Part shown: positions 27,147-35,724 of the stretch, piece after piece
How positions within the stretch are numbered: the first letter of the stretch is position 1
Layout: every line of letters begins with the position of its first letter
Assembly (NCBI RefSeq): GCF_019219075.1
Contig: NZ_JAHUWJ010000017.1
Coordinates: 81,825-145,824 of the forward strand
DNA from: Chitinophaga sp. sic0106
GTDB taxonomy: Bacteria > Bacteroidota > Bacteroidia > Chitinophagales > Chitinophagaceae
Direction of reading: 5' to 3'
DNA: 64,000 bases
Translations under genes and position numbers: made by a program
Notes under the pieces: model-generated
The model's database searches: none
What the model saw: only the letters and a program-made list of their open reading frames with translations
Told to the model about the DNA's origin: nothing

Positions 27147-28376
27147 TTATAATTGCATTTGTGGTATGGCGGGTGCATGATTTTTAGCTCCCCTTGTTGT
27201 CATGAGTTTTATCAGGATCAGCCATACGCCTATCACGCCCAGCAGGATCAGGTAGGAACCGGATAACGTTTGCTGGTTACTGATGTTGAGCGTATTGGCA
27301 ATAGCATAACTGGTCACGGAAATGATCAGGTAAGTACCTCCGCTGGCCAGTCCACTCGCCGTAGCCGCATGATCCGGGAACCTGGTGAGGGAATAAGTGA
27401 ATTGCGTATTGAAAGTGAATCCCTGCCCAAAGTGCAATAACATCACAAATATCACAATCGGCAACAGTGAATTGAAAAAGCTGCCTGTGAGCAGCATGAT
27501 GGCTGCCACAGCGAATTGCGCATAATTGGCGATCTGTAACTTCTTCATCATCGGCTTATCAATCATGTATTTACTGAGCATACCACCTAACATGATGGCC
27601 ACGCCTGATGCCAGCGCACAGTAACCAGATACTACCGCTGAAAAGTGGAAATGCTGCTCTACCACAAATGGGATACTCATTCCGAAAACCATGACCATGC
27701 TATAACTCAGCCCCAGGATCACTATGCCCAAACTAAACTGCTTGGCAGACAGGAGTTCGGAATATACATGGAGAATATTTTTAAGACGGAACCGGTGGCG
27801 GGTATGAATTGTTTCGCCGCTATATCTCAATTCCAGGAGCAGCATTACTAAACCATAAAAAGCAAGGAAATAAAAATTAGATCTCCAGCCGAAGGAATTT
27901 TGTAAATAGCCACCGAGGAAAGGCGCTACGATAGGACCTATGGACCATATCACCGTAAGCAAACTGGTATAGTGTTTACGTTTCTCTCCTGTATACACAT
28001 CCACCAGGAAGGCACGTTTGCTTAGTACGATAAACGATATCGCTATCCCCTGTACGAAACGAAGCAGGAATATCAGGTAAATATCTTTTGTGAGTACAAT
28101 TCCGATACTGCTTAGCGTGAAAGCCAGCAAGGAAATCAGGTTGATCTTATATCGTCCGAAACTATCCAGGATACTACCAACAAACAGTTGCGAGATGCCG
28201 TAACTGATGAGGAATATCGTCATGGTGAGCTTGATATTGGATGCGGAAGTGTGTAAGGCGGTGGCCATTTCCGGGAAAGATGGGATGTATACATCCATGG
28301 CAAATCCGGAAATTGGTACCAGGGCAAACGCAAGGACGGTACTGATTCTTTCATTCTCTTTTTTGAGCTGTTTCAT
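27147..28376 (-). CDS. Bcr/CflA-type MFS multidrug exporter
   Basis: 409 residues with 12 hydrophobic helices. The start PISGFAMDVYIPSFPEMATAL is the hallmark of the Bcr/CflA drug:proton antiporter branch, whose conserved helix-1 motif is D-x-Y-x-P-x-x-P. LFVGSILDSFGRYKI is the motif A loop. It probably exports small toxic compounds. It is divergently transcribed, with 91 bp between starts, from an AraC-type regulator likely to control it. Confidence 0.9.
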   Translation of the reverse strand: MKQLKKENERISTVLAFALVPISGFAMDVYIPSFPEMATALHTSASNIKLTMTIFLISYGISQLFVGSILDSFGRYKINLISLLAFTLSSIGIVLTKDIYLIFLLRFVQGIAISFIVLSKRAFLVDVYTGEKRKHYTSLLTVIWSIGPIVAPFLGGYLQNSFGWRSNFYFLAFYGLVMLLLELRYSGETIHTRHRFRLKNILHVYSELLSAKQFSLGIVILGLSYSMVMVFGMSIPFVVEQHFHFSAVVSGYCALASGVAIMLGGMLSKYMIDKPMMKKLQIANYAQFAVAAIMLLTGSFFNSLLPIVIFVMLLHFGQGFTFNTQFTYSLTRFPDHAATASGLASGGTYLIISVTSYAIANTLNISNQQTLSGSYLILLGVIGVWLILIKLMTTRGAKNHAPAIPQMQL

Positions 28377-28467
28377 TCTACCTGTGATTTAGTAAGGCAA
28401 AATTCTACATAAAAACACAGCTAAATTGGTATATCTTTGCTATAAATCGGTAAATTTACATCCTGGT

Positions 28468-29313
28468 ATGAAAAGAGAACATTTATACGAACCGTTTGAA
28501 ATTGTGTATAAAACCTCTGATGTATGTCCTAAACTGACGCATCAGCATTCATTTTTTGAGTTGATTTATATTCATGCAGGAACGGGGATACAGTATATTA
28601 ACGGGCATAAACTGGACTACAAACCGGGGCAGCTTTTTTTGATTACACCACAGGATTCCCATTCGTTTGAGTTAACCACTACCTCGTCCTTTTTCTTTTT
28701 GCGGTTTAACGATATCTATATTAAGTCCAACGCACTGCAATCGGAAAATATTCAGCGCCTGGAATACATCCTGCATAATGCCAATCATAAGCCTGGCTGC
28801 ATTATGAAAGACATTACGGACAAAAGCCTGGTTCGCGCTATCATTGAATCACTGATCGTAGAGGTGGCCAACAAAGATTTGTATGAGAAAGAAATGACGC
28901 AACAATTAGTGAACACTTTGATTGTGGTGGTTGCAAGAAATATTGCCAGGCGACTGCCTGAAAAAATCAATGAACATACCGACGAGAAAATAGTATCCAT
29001 TCTCCAGCATATTCAGGCCAATATTTACGAACCGGACACTGTGCGAACAGAAACCATCTGCAACATTTTCGGCATTTCAGAAAATTATCTGGGTCGTTAT
29101 TTCAAGAAGCACACCGGCCATACGTTGCAGTCATACATCAGCAACTACAAGCTCTCATTGGTAACACATCGCCTGAAGCACAGCAATATGCGGATTAATG
29201 AAATTGTTGCCGAGCTTGGGTTTACGGATGAAAGTCACCTGAATAAATTTTTCAGGCAGCAAACAGGCTTGAGTCCTAAAGCGTATCGCAAAAGCCTGGT
29301 TGCTGCGGAGTAA
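28468..29313 (+). CDS. AraC-family transcriptional regulator
   Basis: 281 residues. The N-terminus is a cupin-like sensor domain (TSDVCPKLTHQHSFFELIYIHAG with histidines, then GHKLDYKPGQLFLITPQDSHSF). The C-terminal 100 residues hold two helix-turn-helix motifs: RTETICNIFGISENYLGRYFKK and MRINEIVAELGFTDESHLNKFF, with the AraC end motif GLSPKAYRK. ATG 28468 is preferred to 28426. TATCTTTG at 28432-28439 may be its -7 element. It probably regulates the divergent Bcr/CflA-type exporter gene. It ends 7 bp before the convergent patatin gene. Confidence 0.9.
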   Translation: MKREHLYEPFEIVYKTSDVCPKLTHQHSFFELIYIHAGTGIQYINGHKLDYKPGQLFLITPQDSHSFELTTTSSFFFLRFNDIYIKSNALQSENIQRLEYILHNANHKPGCIMKDITDKSLVRAIIESLIVEVANKDLYEKEMTQQLVNTLIVVVARNIARRLPEKINEHTDEKIVSILQHIQANIYEPDTVRTETICNIFGISENYLGRYFKKHTGHTLQSYISNYKLSLVTHRLKHSNMRINEIVAELGFTDESHLNKFFRQQTGLSPKAYRKSLVAAE

Positions 29314-29320
29314 ATTTATT

Positions 29321-32029
29321 TTATTTTCGGGAGATGCCACAGGCCGCTGCGCGCGCTGTATCGGCCATGAGCACACACTCGTTATTCAGCAGGAAGAATT
29401 GGTTAAGGTCGTTGACCATACGGTTCTTCCATTTCTCCTCTATATCACTTTGCAGGTTCTGGATGCTGGTGCCGGACAGCACCCAGTTGAGCGGCACCTG
29501 GCTACCGGTTTTTTCGAGCGACAAAGCAATGAACCTTCCCTTGAGGTCCCGCTCTGTGTAACGCTCCAGTTGCGTTAATGCCATGGTAGAACGGCCACTG
29601 CGGGCATTATTGATACCCAGTAATACTTCCATTATTTCATTGCCCAGGTTAATATTTTCAAAATTATCTGCTTTTTCATCGCTGAATTTGAGGACGATGA
29701 CGAAGGGTACTACCTCGTCCCGTTTGAAGTAGGTGGACTTGCGCTTCAGCGCCTGGAGTACTTCCAGCATTGTACCGGAACCTGTATTTTCAGCGTACCC
29801 CCCATCTACATAATGTAACTTCATATTTGAATTTTGCCGCAGGTTGGCAGCAGGAGAAAACAGCGGAAAACGTGAGCTGAAATTGACCATGGTGCTGTAG
29901 TTGATGCCTCCCTTAATTTTCTTTGCGAGCAGATCCCGGCGTTGCCAGAGGGCCATACTGCTATCGGGCCGCACATTAGTGAGCCAGCAGGGCAATCCGG
30001 ATTCTACTTCCGTGGTGTTGATAAACATTGCCGGGTATTTGTGCGACTGGGGATAGAGCGACAGGAAATCTTCTGAAAATATATCCGTAGAGCTGCTGGT
30101 AACTGTTTCCATGAAACCGTGTTCCCAGCTTTCTTCCAGGGCAATGGCGCGATCGAAATACTGGATATGGAATGGTAAAAAGAGGTTGATGAAATCTCCA
30201 TAAAACATTTTACCGATCACCGGCGACAGGTAGTCCTGTGTAAAAAAGGTGCGGGTAAGGATGCTCAGGGAGTCTTCCCGGCGTTTGAAGCCCGGCGTCA
30301 TATAGGCGATAGCGTTAAAGAAAGAGAGGCCCAGGGCACCACCTGAAACGCCGGAATACGCATATACGGCTTTTTTAAAGTCCTTTCCGACTTCCTCCCG
30401 TTCTACTTTACGTTGGAAGTAACGGGCCAGGTTATCCGCAGGCTGGCCTTTTTTACGGGCGGAATCGTCCATTTCCATGGCCTTGCGGTAGATGAATGAA
30501 TCTTTTTCTCTCACAAAATTATCCTGCAAAAAGCTAAGGGTTTGGGCGGCAAAGGCGGCGGTACGCAACGCTCCCCCTTCCGCACATACGAAAATGACCG
30601 GATGCCTGAACTTAGCCACCGGCGTATCCTGTATCCACCTGAAATAATAGCGGGTATGCAGGGAGTCCTTTTTATAGTCCTCGAACCAGCGATCGAAGTG
30701 AGTGGCCAGTGAGGGACGGTTATCGATTCTGCCGGTATCGTTATAGCGTACCTGGTGGTCATTGTTGATAAAGGAGCTGACCACGAGCAGCACAAAAAGC
30801 AGGAAGCGCAGGGATACCTGCCGGTCGCGCGACCAGGCATAATCGAGATAAAGGAGGCCGAGGTACATACCCAGCCAGCAGGTGATGGCGATGATCACCA
30901 GACCCGGAGAGCCAATCAGCGGGTACATATTAAGTGGCAGGAAGCAAACGATGAGGAATACCGACAGGCAGATGATAGTGACCCATTTGATCTGGCGGTG
31001 AAGATCGTCGTAGAAGTCCAGCGGAATTTTGAACACCCAGCGGAACTGGCCGTCGGGTTTATCCGGGTCCTGGGTGAATTTCAAAGGAATAAAATCAGCC
31101 GGGATACGGGTGTTATCCGGCATATGATCTTCCCGTTGCAGAAAATGTAATTGTTCGTTATAGCTTTCCAGCTTGGAGAACTGGTCTGTAAATCGCTCCA
31201 GTGGCTCGTTGATGGTGGGCTGAAAATTAGATGCCTTCCTGATGGCGAATACATAAGTATTGTAGATGCCTATCAGCTTACTGCACCAGGTTTGTTCCTG
31301 TTCATTGAGCTGGAAGAAGGAGAAGATGCCATCCGGCTTTTGCGGCCTGGCAATGGTTTTTGCCAGTTTAGCATCAGCGGCCAGATTGGCTTCCTTGTTG
31401 AGTCTTTTGCTGGTGGCTTTATGGCGGTCTATTTTCTGTTCTACCTCTGTATCGGAGAAATAGGAGCGCACTACCAGGTTCATCACGAGGTAGAGGCAGG
31501 CTACGGGTATACCAAAGCCCCAGTTTTTCTGGCTGGTGGTGAGGGTGGTATCCTGGAGGTAGTTGCGGAGGAAGCCGAGGAAAACGATGAAAAATGGAAG
31601 TAACAGGAATAGCTGTGCCACGGTTTCCTGCACTACTTTTCGCCATTCCACCCGTTCTTCCGGCAGGCTCCTGCCGGAGTTGTCCGTTACATAAATGCTG
31701 TAGCGGGTACCAAATTCCGACACCACGCTCCAGGCGGTAACGCCGCCCAGTAGCCAGAACAGGCTGCCTACGCGGTGCTGCACGGCAATTTCTTCCACGA
31801 TAATGAGCAGTACATCCCTGCCCTGGGGGAGTACATTAAAAATGAAGAATGCCAGCATGGTGAGTACGGTGAACATAGCGCAGCTATGCAATACGCCGAG
31901 GAAATCTGACGCGAGGTATCGCAGCGGGATACCGTGTTTGGCGCGGTTTAGTTTTTTAAAGACTGCCCGAAAATGAAGAAATAATAAGACGAGCAGGTCT
32001 TTTACAACGTCGAGAGCCTTAGTCAACAT
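29321..32029 (-). CDS. Large membrane protein with C-terminal patatin-like phospholipase domain
   Basis: 902 residues. The first 450 include several hydrophobic helices in two groups (about 30-170 and 345-405) separated by a charged soluble part. The C-terminal half has the patatin landmarks: CAEGGALRTAAFA near residue 482 (oxyanion region), AYSGVSGGALG near 561 with nucleophile Ser in GVSGG, and YVDGGYAENTG near 740 with the catalytic Asp in DGG. It is therefore probably a membrane-bound acyl hydrolase or phospholipase A. The oxyanion motif EGGALR is not the usual GGGxRG. No nucleotide-cyclase partner as in CBASS is present. The biological role is unknown. Confidence 0.8.
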   Translation of the reverse strand: MLTKALDVVKDLLVLLFLHFRAVFKKLNRAKHGIPLRYLASDFLGVLHSCAMFTVLTMLAFFIFNVLPQGRDVLLIIVEEIAVQHRVGSLFWLLGGVTAWSVVSEFGTRYSIYVTDNSGRSLPEERVEWRKVVQETVAQLFLLLPFFIVFLGFLRNYLQDTTLTTSQKNWGFGIPVACLYLVMNLVVRSYFSDTEVEQKIDRHKATSKRLNKEANLAADAKLAKTIARPQKPDGIFSFFQLNEQEQTWCSKLIGIYNTYVFAIRKASNFQPTINEPLERFTDQFSKLESYNEQLHFLQREDHMPDNTRIPADFIPLKFTQDPDKPDGQFRWVFKIPLDFYDDLHRQIKWVTIICLSVFLIVCFLPLNMYPLIGSPGLVIIAITCWLGMYLGLLYLDYAWSRDRQVSLRFLLFVLLVVSSFINNDHQVRYNDTGRIDNRPSLATHFDRWFEDYKKDSLHTRYYFRWIQDTPVAKFRHPVIFVCAEGGALRTAAFAAQTLSFLQDNFVREKDSFIYRKAMEMDDSARKKGQPADNLARYFQRKVEREEVGKDFKKAVYAYSGVSGGALGLSFFNAIAYMTPGFKRREDSLSILTRTFFTQDYLSPVIGKMFYGDFINLFLPFHIQYFDRAIALEESWEHGFMETVTSSSTDIFSEDFLSLYPQSHKYPAMFINTTEVESGLPCWLTNVRPDSSMALWQRRDLLAKKIKGGINYSTMVNFSSRFPLFSPAANLRQNSNMKLHYVDGGYAENTGSGTMLEVLQALKRKSTYFKRDEVVPFVIVLKFSDEKADNFENINLGNEIMEVLLGINNARSGRSTMALTQLERYTERDLKGRFIALSLEKTGSQVPLNWVLSGTSIQNLQSDIEEKWKNRMVNDLNQFFLLNNECVLMADTARAAACGISRK

Positions 32030-32095
32030 GGTTTTGACTTTTTGGGGAACAATAAATTGGGGTCAATGTTAAGTTACGACAATTTGTGGATTTTA

Positions 32096-32170
32096 CCTGC
32101 GTTAAATCCGGCGCCTTCGGCACCGGATTTAACGCAGGAGGGCGGCGGCTACCAGCCGCCGCCCTCCTGC
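32096..32170. repeat. Two large overlapping hairpins
   Basis: The 311-bp gap 32030-32340 holds no credible gene. A 20-bp stem (32096-32115 with 32119-32138, one G-U, loop TTC) is followed by a perfect 17-bp stem (32134-32150 with 32154-32170, loop ACC). The two share bases 32134-32138 and so are mutually exclusive. Neither has a T-run. Confidence 0.85.
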
Positions 32171-32310
32171 TATGTTGACGACAAAGCGTGCAATCCCTTG
32201 CAAATAAGGCCCAACAGGGTGTTGACTAAGTGCCCGCCTCCTGCTATGCTAACACCAGCGCGTGCAATCCCTTGCAAGCAAGCCCCAACAGGCTGGTGGC
32301 CGGTAGCCGC
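32163..32310. repeat. Imperfect 74-bp direct duplication
   Basis: Copies at 32163-32236 and 32237-32310 share blocks such as CCTCCTGCTATG and GCGTGCAATCCCTTGCAA in the same order and spacing. It is a decayed tandem duplication, not coding. Confidence 0.7.
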
Positions 32311-32340
32311 CGCCCAGTTGGATAAGGAGTGAAAGCTATT

Positions 32341-33594
32341 TTACTGGAGGATACCTTCCAATACTTCCAGCTTACCATCGATAGGCTGGGTAATATTGAG
32401 TCCTAACAAATAAGCGACCAGTGGATACACGTGAACGTTTTCGAAGGTAGCGATGCGATAATTAGATTTGAATGCAGGGCCCCATGCCATGAAGATGGCG
32501 TTCATGTTGGTCAGGTTGTTATCGAATCCATGGTGGCCGGGATGCATTTTTTTAGCTGTGCCTTTGAATACGAAGCCTGGTTCTGCCAGGAGGATGATAT
32601 CACCGATGCGGCCGTAGATATCTTCCTGACCATAGTGCCAGCGGGCAGGAGTTTCCTGTTTACGATAAGTGGTATAATGATTTTCGTGGCGTTTGAGATA
32701 GTTGTATGCGTTGGTGATCTCTTCTTCTGTGTTGCCGTAGAGCATCACTTTTTCACCACCTGGCATTATTTTCAGGTTGGCCAGGGAAGCGTCTTCCGGG
32801 ATGGAGATGGTATGTACCGTATCTACTGCGGACATGCCGTGGTCCGACACGATGATGAAGTTTACCGGCAGATTTAGTTTCGCTACTTCGGCAGTCATGC
32901 GCCCGATGGCTTCATCTACGAACTTAACCGCTGCGCGGACGCTGTCGGAGTCCGGACCGTAGGAATGCCCCATATGATCTACTTCCGGGAAGTAGAAGGT
33001 GATCAGGTGCGGGCGTTGTTCTTCCGGCAGTTGGAGCCAGTTGACTACCTGGGAGATACGGCTGTTAATACCTGTTTTTTCGTGGTATTTGAAGTAATAG
33101 GTGGGGCGTGTACCCTGGATATCAGCTTCGGAGCCTACCCAGAAGTAGCTGGCGCTTACCATCTTTTGTTTTTCGGCGAGTACCCACAGTGGCGAGCCGC
33201 CGTACCAGGTACCATCGGCCACACTAACAGTATCGCCTACACGATATTTCTCTTTTCTTTTTTTGTCCCAGAAGAGGTTGTCGACCAGGCCATGGTGTGC
33301 CGGGTATAACCCGGTGATAATGGAATAGTGATTCGGAAAGGTCAGGGATGGAAAGGAAGGCTGCATGGCTGTGGCGCGTACTCCCTGCTGGGAGAGGCGC
33401 AACAGGTTTTGGGCCTGGTATTTTTCCGCGTAGTCGTAGCGGAAACCATCTATGGAGATCATGATTACATAAGGCCTTGTTTGATTGGAGGCGCTGTTAA
33501 CCCGGCCTGCTACAATTTGTTGGGAGGTATCCTGTGCTAATAATTCCAGACTGGAGATCAATACCGCTGCAAATACTAAAAGTAACCGTTTCAA
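32341..33594 (-). CDS. Secreted nucleotide pyrophosphatase/phosphodiesterase (alkaline phosphatase superfamily)
   Basis: 417 residues with a signal peptide cleaved near LLAQ-D. Catalytic features of the NPP family: MISIDGFRYDY (first metal Asp), SFPSLTFPNHYSIITGLYPAHHG with the nucleophile Thr in LTFPNH, then PEVDHMGHSYGPDS, IVSDHGMS and HPGHHGFDN (metal ligands). It likely hydrolyses nucleotides or phosphodiesters in the periplasm. The initiator is apparently TTG at 33594: no ATG is in frame before the upstream stop at 33616-33618, and the signal peptide starts there. Confidence 0.92.
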   Translation of the reverse strand: MKRLLLVFAAVLISSLELLAQDTSQQIVAGRVNSASNQTRPYVIMISIDGFRYDYAEKYQAQNLLRLSQQGVRATAMQPSFPSLTFPNHYSIITGLYPAHHGLVDNLFWDKKRKEKYRVGDTVSVADGTWYGGSPLWVLAEKQKMVSASYFWVGSEADIQGTRPTYYFKYHEKTGINSRISQVVNWLQLPEEQRPHLITFYFPEVDHMGHSYGPDSDSVRAAVKFVDEAIGRMTAEVAKLNLPVNFIIVSDHGMSAVDTVHTISIPEDASLANLKIMPGGEKVMLYGNTEEEITNAYNYLKRHENHYTTYRKQETPARWHYGQEDIYGRIGDIILLAEPGFVFKGTAKKMHPGHHGFDNNLTNMNAIFMAWGPAFKSNYRIATFENVHVYPLVAYLLGLNITQPIDGKLEVLEGILQ

Positions 33595-33787
33595 AATGCT
33601 TGTTTTAATGATGAACTATCCGGGTGTTAACAAGACGAATGGGTTAATGGAGGTGCAAGTTAGTCAATTAAAAAGTTCCTGCCCTGTTTGCGATGTTAAC
33701 ATCTAACCAATTGACACAAACAAACATATGTAAATTTCTTTAATTGATATTTTTTACGTATATTAGCCAGCTGAAAAACCTATCTTT

Positions 33788-34300
33788 ATGTCCGACTACA
33801 CCTTTATGACAACGGAGGAGAATTTCCTATTGCAGGAAGCCCTCAGGCAGAACAAGCGCCAGTTAACCAAGTTTTTTTTGATCGGCGTCAGTTTATTGAT
33901 GATCGCAGCTGTCATTCCGCAGATTTACCTTTACACGCAAAACACGTCAGCAGATGCTGACCAGTCATTATTCTCCTACACTAATTTCTGGTTTTGGGTG
34001 TGGCTGCTGAGTTTCGTAGTGGCATTAATATTTGCGCTGATTAAGGTAACAGACATTCGTTATTGGGCTATCAAACGTGACCTTTCCACCTTACAGAAAG
34101 GGCATATACAGGCGCCACTGGATGCAGTATACCAGGAAAACAACGACACACAAACGAATTTTTCTGTAAAAGTAGATAGTAAGCGTAATCGCCTGTTTTA
34201 CTGGATGCGCGGTACGCTCGATGGATTCAGGGCAGGGCAGGAAGTGGAAATTTCATACGCACGCTATTCGCGGGTAATCATATCTATCCATAAAAAATAA
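33788..34300 (+). CDS. Two-helix membrane protein, unknown function
   Basis: 170 residues. A Gln/Glu-rich N-terminus (1-35), two hydrophobic segments (about 37-58 and 73-96) and a C-terminal soluble domain of about 70 residues rich in beta strands (FSVKVDSKRNRLFYWMRG, EVEISYARYSRVIISI). No family is recognised. It is followed 29 bp later by another unknown gene on the same strand. Confidence 0.7.
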   Translation: MSDYTFMTTEENFLLQEALRQNKRQLTKFFLIGVSLLMIAAVIPQIYLYTQNTSADADQSLFSYTNFWFWVWLLSFVVALIFALIKVTDIRYWAIKRDLSTLQKGHIQAPLDAVYQENNDTQTNFSVKVDSKRNRLFYWMRGTLDGFRAGQEVEISYARYSRVIISIHKK

Positions 34301-34329
34301 ATACCGATATAACTCTACTTAAGCTTCCT

Positions 34330-35220
34330 ATGAAAACGATCCACATCAGGTACCTGCTGCTTTCTGCAGCCGTACTGTGTATGCTGCTGTTATCGGCCAG
34401 ATTGATTCGTGAGGATAAAGATATAGTAAAAAAGCCTTTACTGCTGCTAAAGAAAATATCTGTAAACGGGCAGCCTACCGACAGCATCATCTACAATGAG
34501 CGGGGCAGGCTGGCGGAAATCTGGTTTTACGATGACATCACCCACCGCTGGGATGCTCATAACAAATACATTTACGGAGCGCAGGACAAGGTGATGAAAG
34601 TGCTGGAATACTGGGGCAATGACCTGATGGAAATTGATTCGGTGTATTATCGCTCTACCGGATTTACCCGCTATAGTATTTCCGTACGTTCTGCCAATGT
34701 GATGGCGGATACACTGCTGGTACAAACCAACACAGCCGGCCAGCCGGTTCGTATAGGCGATGACGATACCGTCTTATCAGAAAACCTGCCTTATGTATCC
34801 TACAATAACATTGAATACTACGGCAGCAATCCGGGGCGGCTTACCGCTTTCAATTATTTGCAGCAGGATATACAGCAAGGACAGTACCTGCAGCACGAAG
34901 TAATCACTGACCAGGAATACGATGCCAATCCAAATCCGTTTACACCGCTTTGCAAGGACTATCCGGCTATTGCGATGGAGACGTTTGACCGCAACGTACT
35001 TTTTGCTGACGCCTCCAATAACCTGGTAAAACAAACGACCCTGCATAAATACAGCGGTCAGAAGAATACCACTGATCAGCAAACGGTTTATTGCAGCTAT
35101 CAATACGATCCGGTTACGTTATTGCCGATAGAGCAGTCGTACGTGAAGTATGAATTGGATGAGCGCGACAAGCCAGTCAGGAAAAAATACAGCATCCGGT
35201 TTTACTACCAGCAACAATAG
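34330..35220 (+). CDS. Exported protein of unknown function
   Basis: 296 residues with an N-terminal hydrophobic segment (about 9-24), which may be a signal peptide or anchor. The body is Tyr/Asp-rich with short repeated strands such as SIIYNERGRLAEIWFYDD and YCSYQYDPVTLLPIEQSYVKY, reminiscent of the YD-like Bacteroidota exported proteins and of the lipoprotein at 41708-42574. Function is unknown. It is probably co-transcribed with the preceding gene. Confidence 0.7.
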   Translation: MKTIHIRYLLLSAAVLCMLLLSARLIREDKDIVKKPLLLLKKISVNGQPTDSIIYNERGRLAEIWFYDDITHRWDAHNKYIYGAQDKVMKVLEYWGNDLMEIDSVYYRSTGFTRYSISVRSANVMADTLLVQTNTAGQPVRIGDDDTVLSENLPYVSYNNIEYYGSNPGRLTAFNYLQQDIQQGQYLQHEVITDQEYDANPNPFTPLCKDYPAIAMETFDRNVLFADASNNLVKQTTLHKYSGQKNTTDQQTVYCSYQYDPVTLLPIEQSYVKYELDERDKPVRKKYSIRFYYQQQ

Positions 35221-35240
35221 TGGTTGATTACTAACCTGTT

Positions 35241-35283
35241 CATTGCTGAAATTTCGTTACATTGTAATGGAATTTCAGCAATG
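35241..35283. promoter_or_regulatory. 19-bp dyad immediately before the MmcQ/YjbR gene
   Basis: Bases 35241-35259 pair with 35265-35283 around a 5-nt loop, with two G-U pairs and otherwise perfect. It ends 6 bases before the ATG and has no T-run, so an operator or a leader hairpin is more likely than a terminator. Confidence 0.6.
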
Positions 35284-35289
35284 TAGTTT

Positions 35290-35637
35290 ATGAACATAGA
35301 ACAATTCAGGGAATACTGCCTTTCACTGCCCGGCGTCACAGAAGAATTTCCTTTTGGCGAACAAACGTTGGTGTATAAAGTAAAGGGAAAAATGTTTGCC
35401 CTCACTGATATTGAACTGTTTGAATCCGTTAATCTCAAATGTGACCCTGACGAAGCAGTGGAGCTGCGGGAGCGCTATGAGGGGGTTACTCCGGGGTACC
35501 ACATGAACAAAAAACATTGGAACACAGTTGATACGCACGCCAACATCTCCAATAAACTAATTTTAGAATGGACCAGGAACTCCTATGACCTGGTGGTGAA
35601 AGGCCTGCCTAAAAAAGACCGGGAATCCCTGGGCTAA
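35290..35637 (+). CDS. MmcQ/YjbR family protein
   Basis: 115 residues with the family pattern: MNIEQFREYCLSLPGVTEEFPFG at the start, a KVKGKMFAL strand, VNLKCDPDEAVELRERY and GYHMNKKHWNTV near the C-terminus. YjbR has a CyaY-like fold proposed to bind DNA; the role in cells is not established. A terminator follows, so the gene is a single unit. Confidence 0.9.
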   Translation: MNIEQFREYCLSLPGVTEEFPFGEQTLVYKVKGKMFALTDIELFESVNLKCDPDEAVELRERYEGVTPGYHMNKKHWNTVDTHANISNKLILEWTRNSYDLVVKGLPKKDRESLG

Positions 35638-35666
35638 CCGTTCCTGTTTTACCGCACATACTTTTC

Positions 35667-35690
35667 AAGCCGGGAATAATCCGGCTTTTT
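35667..35690 (+). terminator. Terminator of the MmcQ/YjbR gene
   Basis: AAGCCGG-GAATAAT-CCGGCTT followed by TTT. Confidence 0.85.
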
Positions 35691-35724
35691 GTTATTTTAC
35701 GTCCTTCTTAAAAAATAACTGTTT

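Noticed and set aside
29321..32029. Patatin as a CBASS effector (CapV-like)
   Set aside because: No cGAS/DncV-like nucleotidyltransferase or Cap genes flank it, and the membrane N-half is not typical of CapV.
32042..32332. 96-codon frame in the gap between the patatin and phosphodiesterase genes
   Set aside because: It runs through both large hairpins and the imperfect duplication; composition follows the repeats and not coding use.
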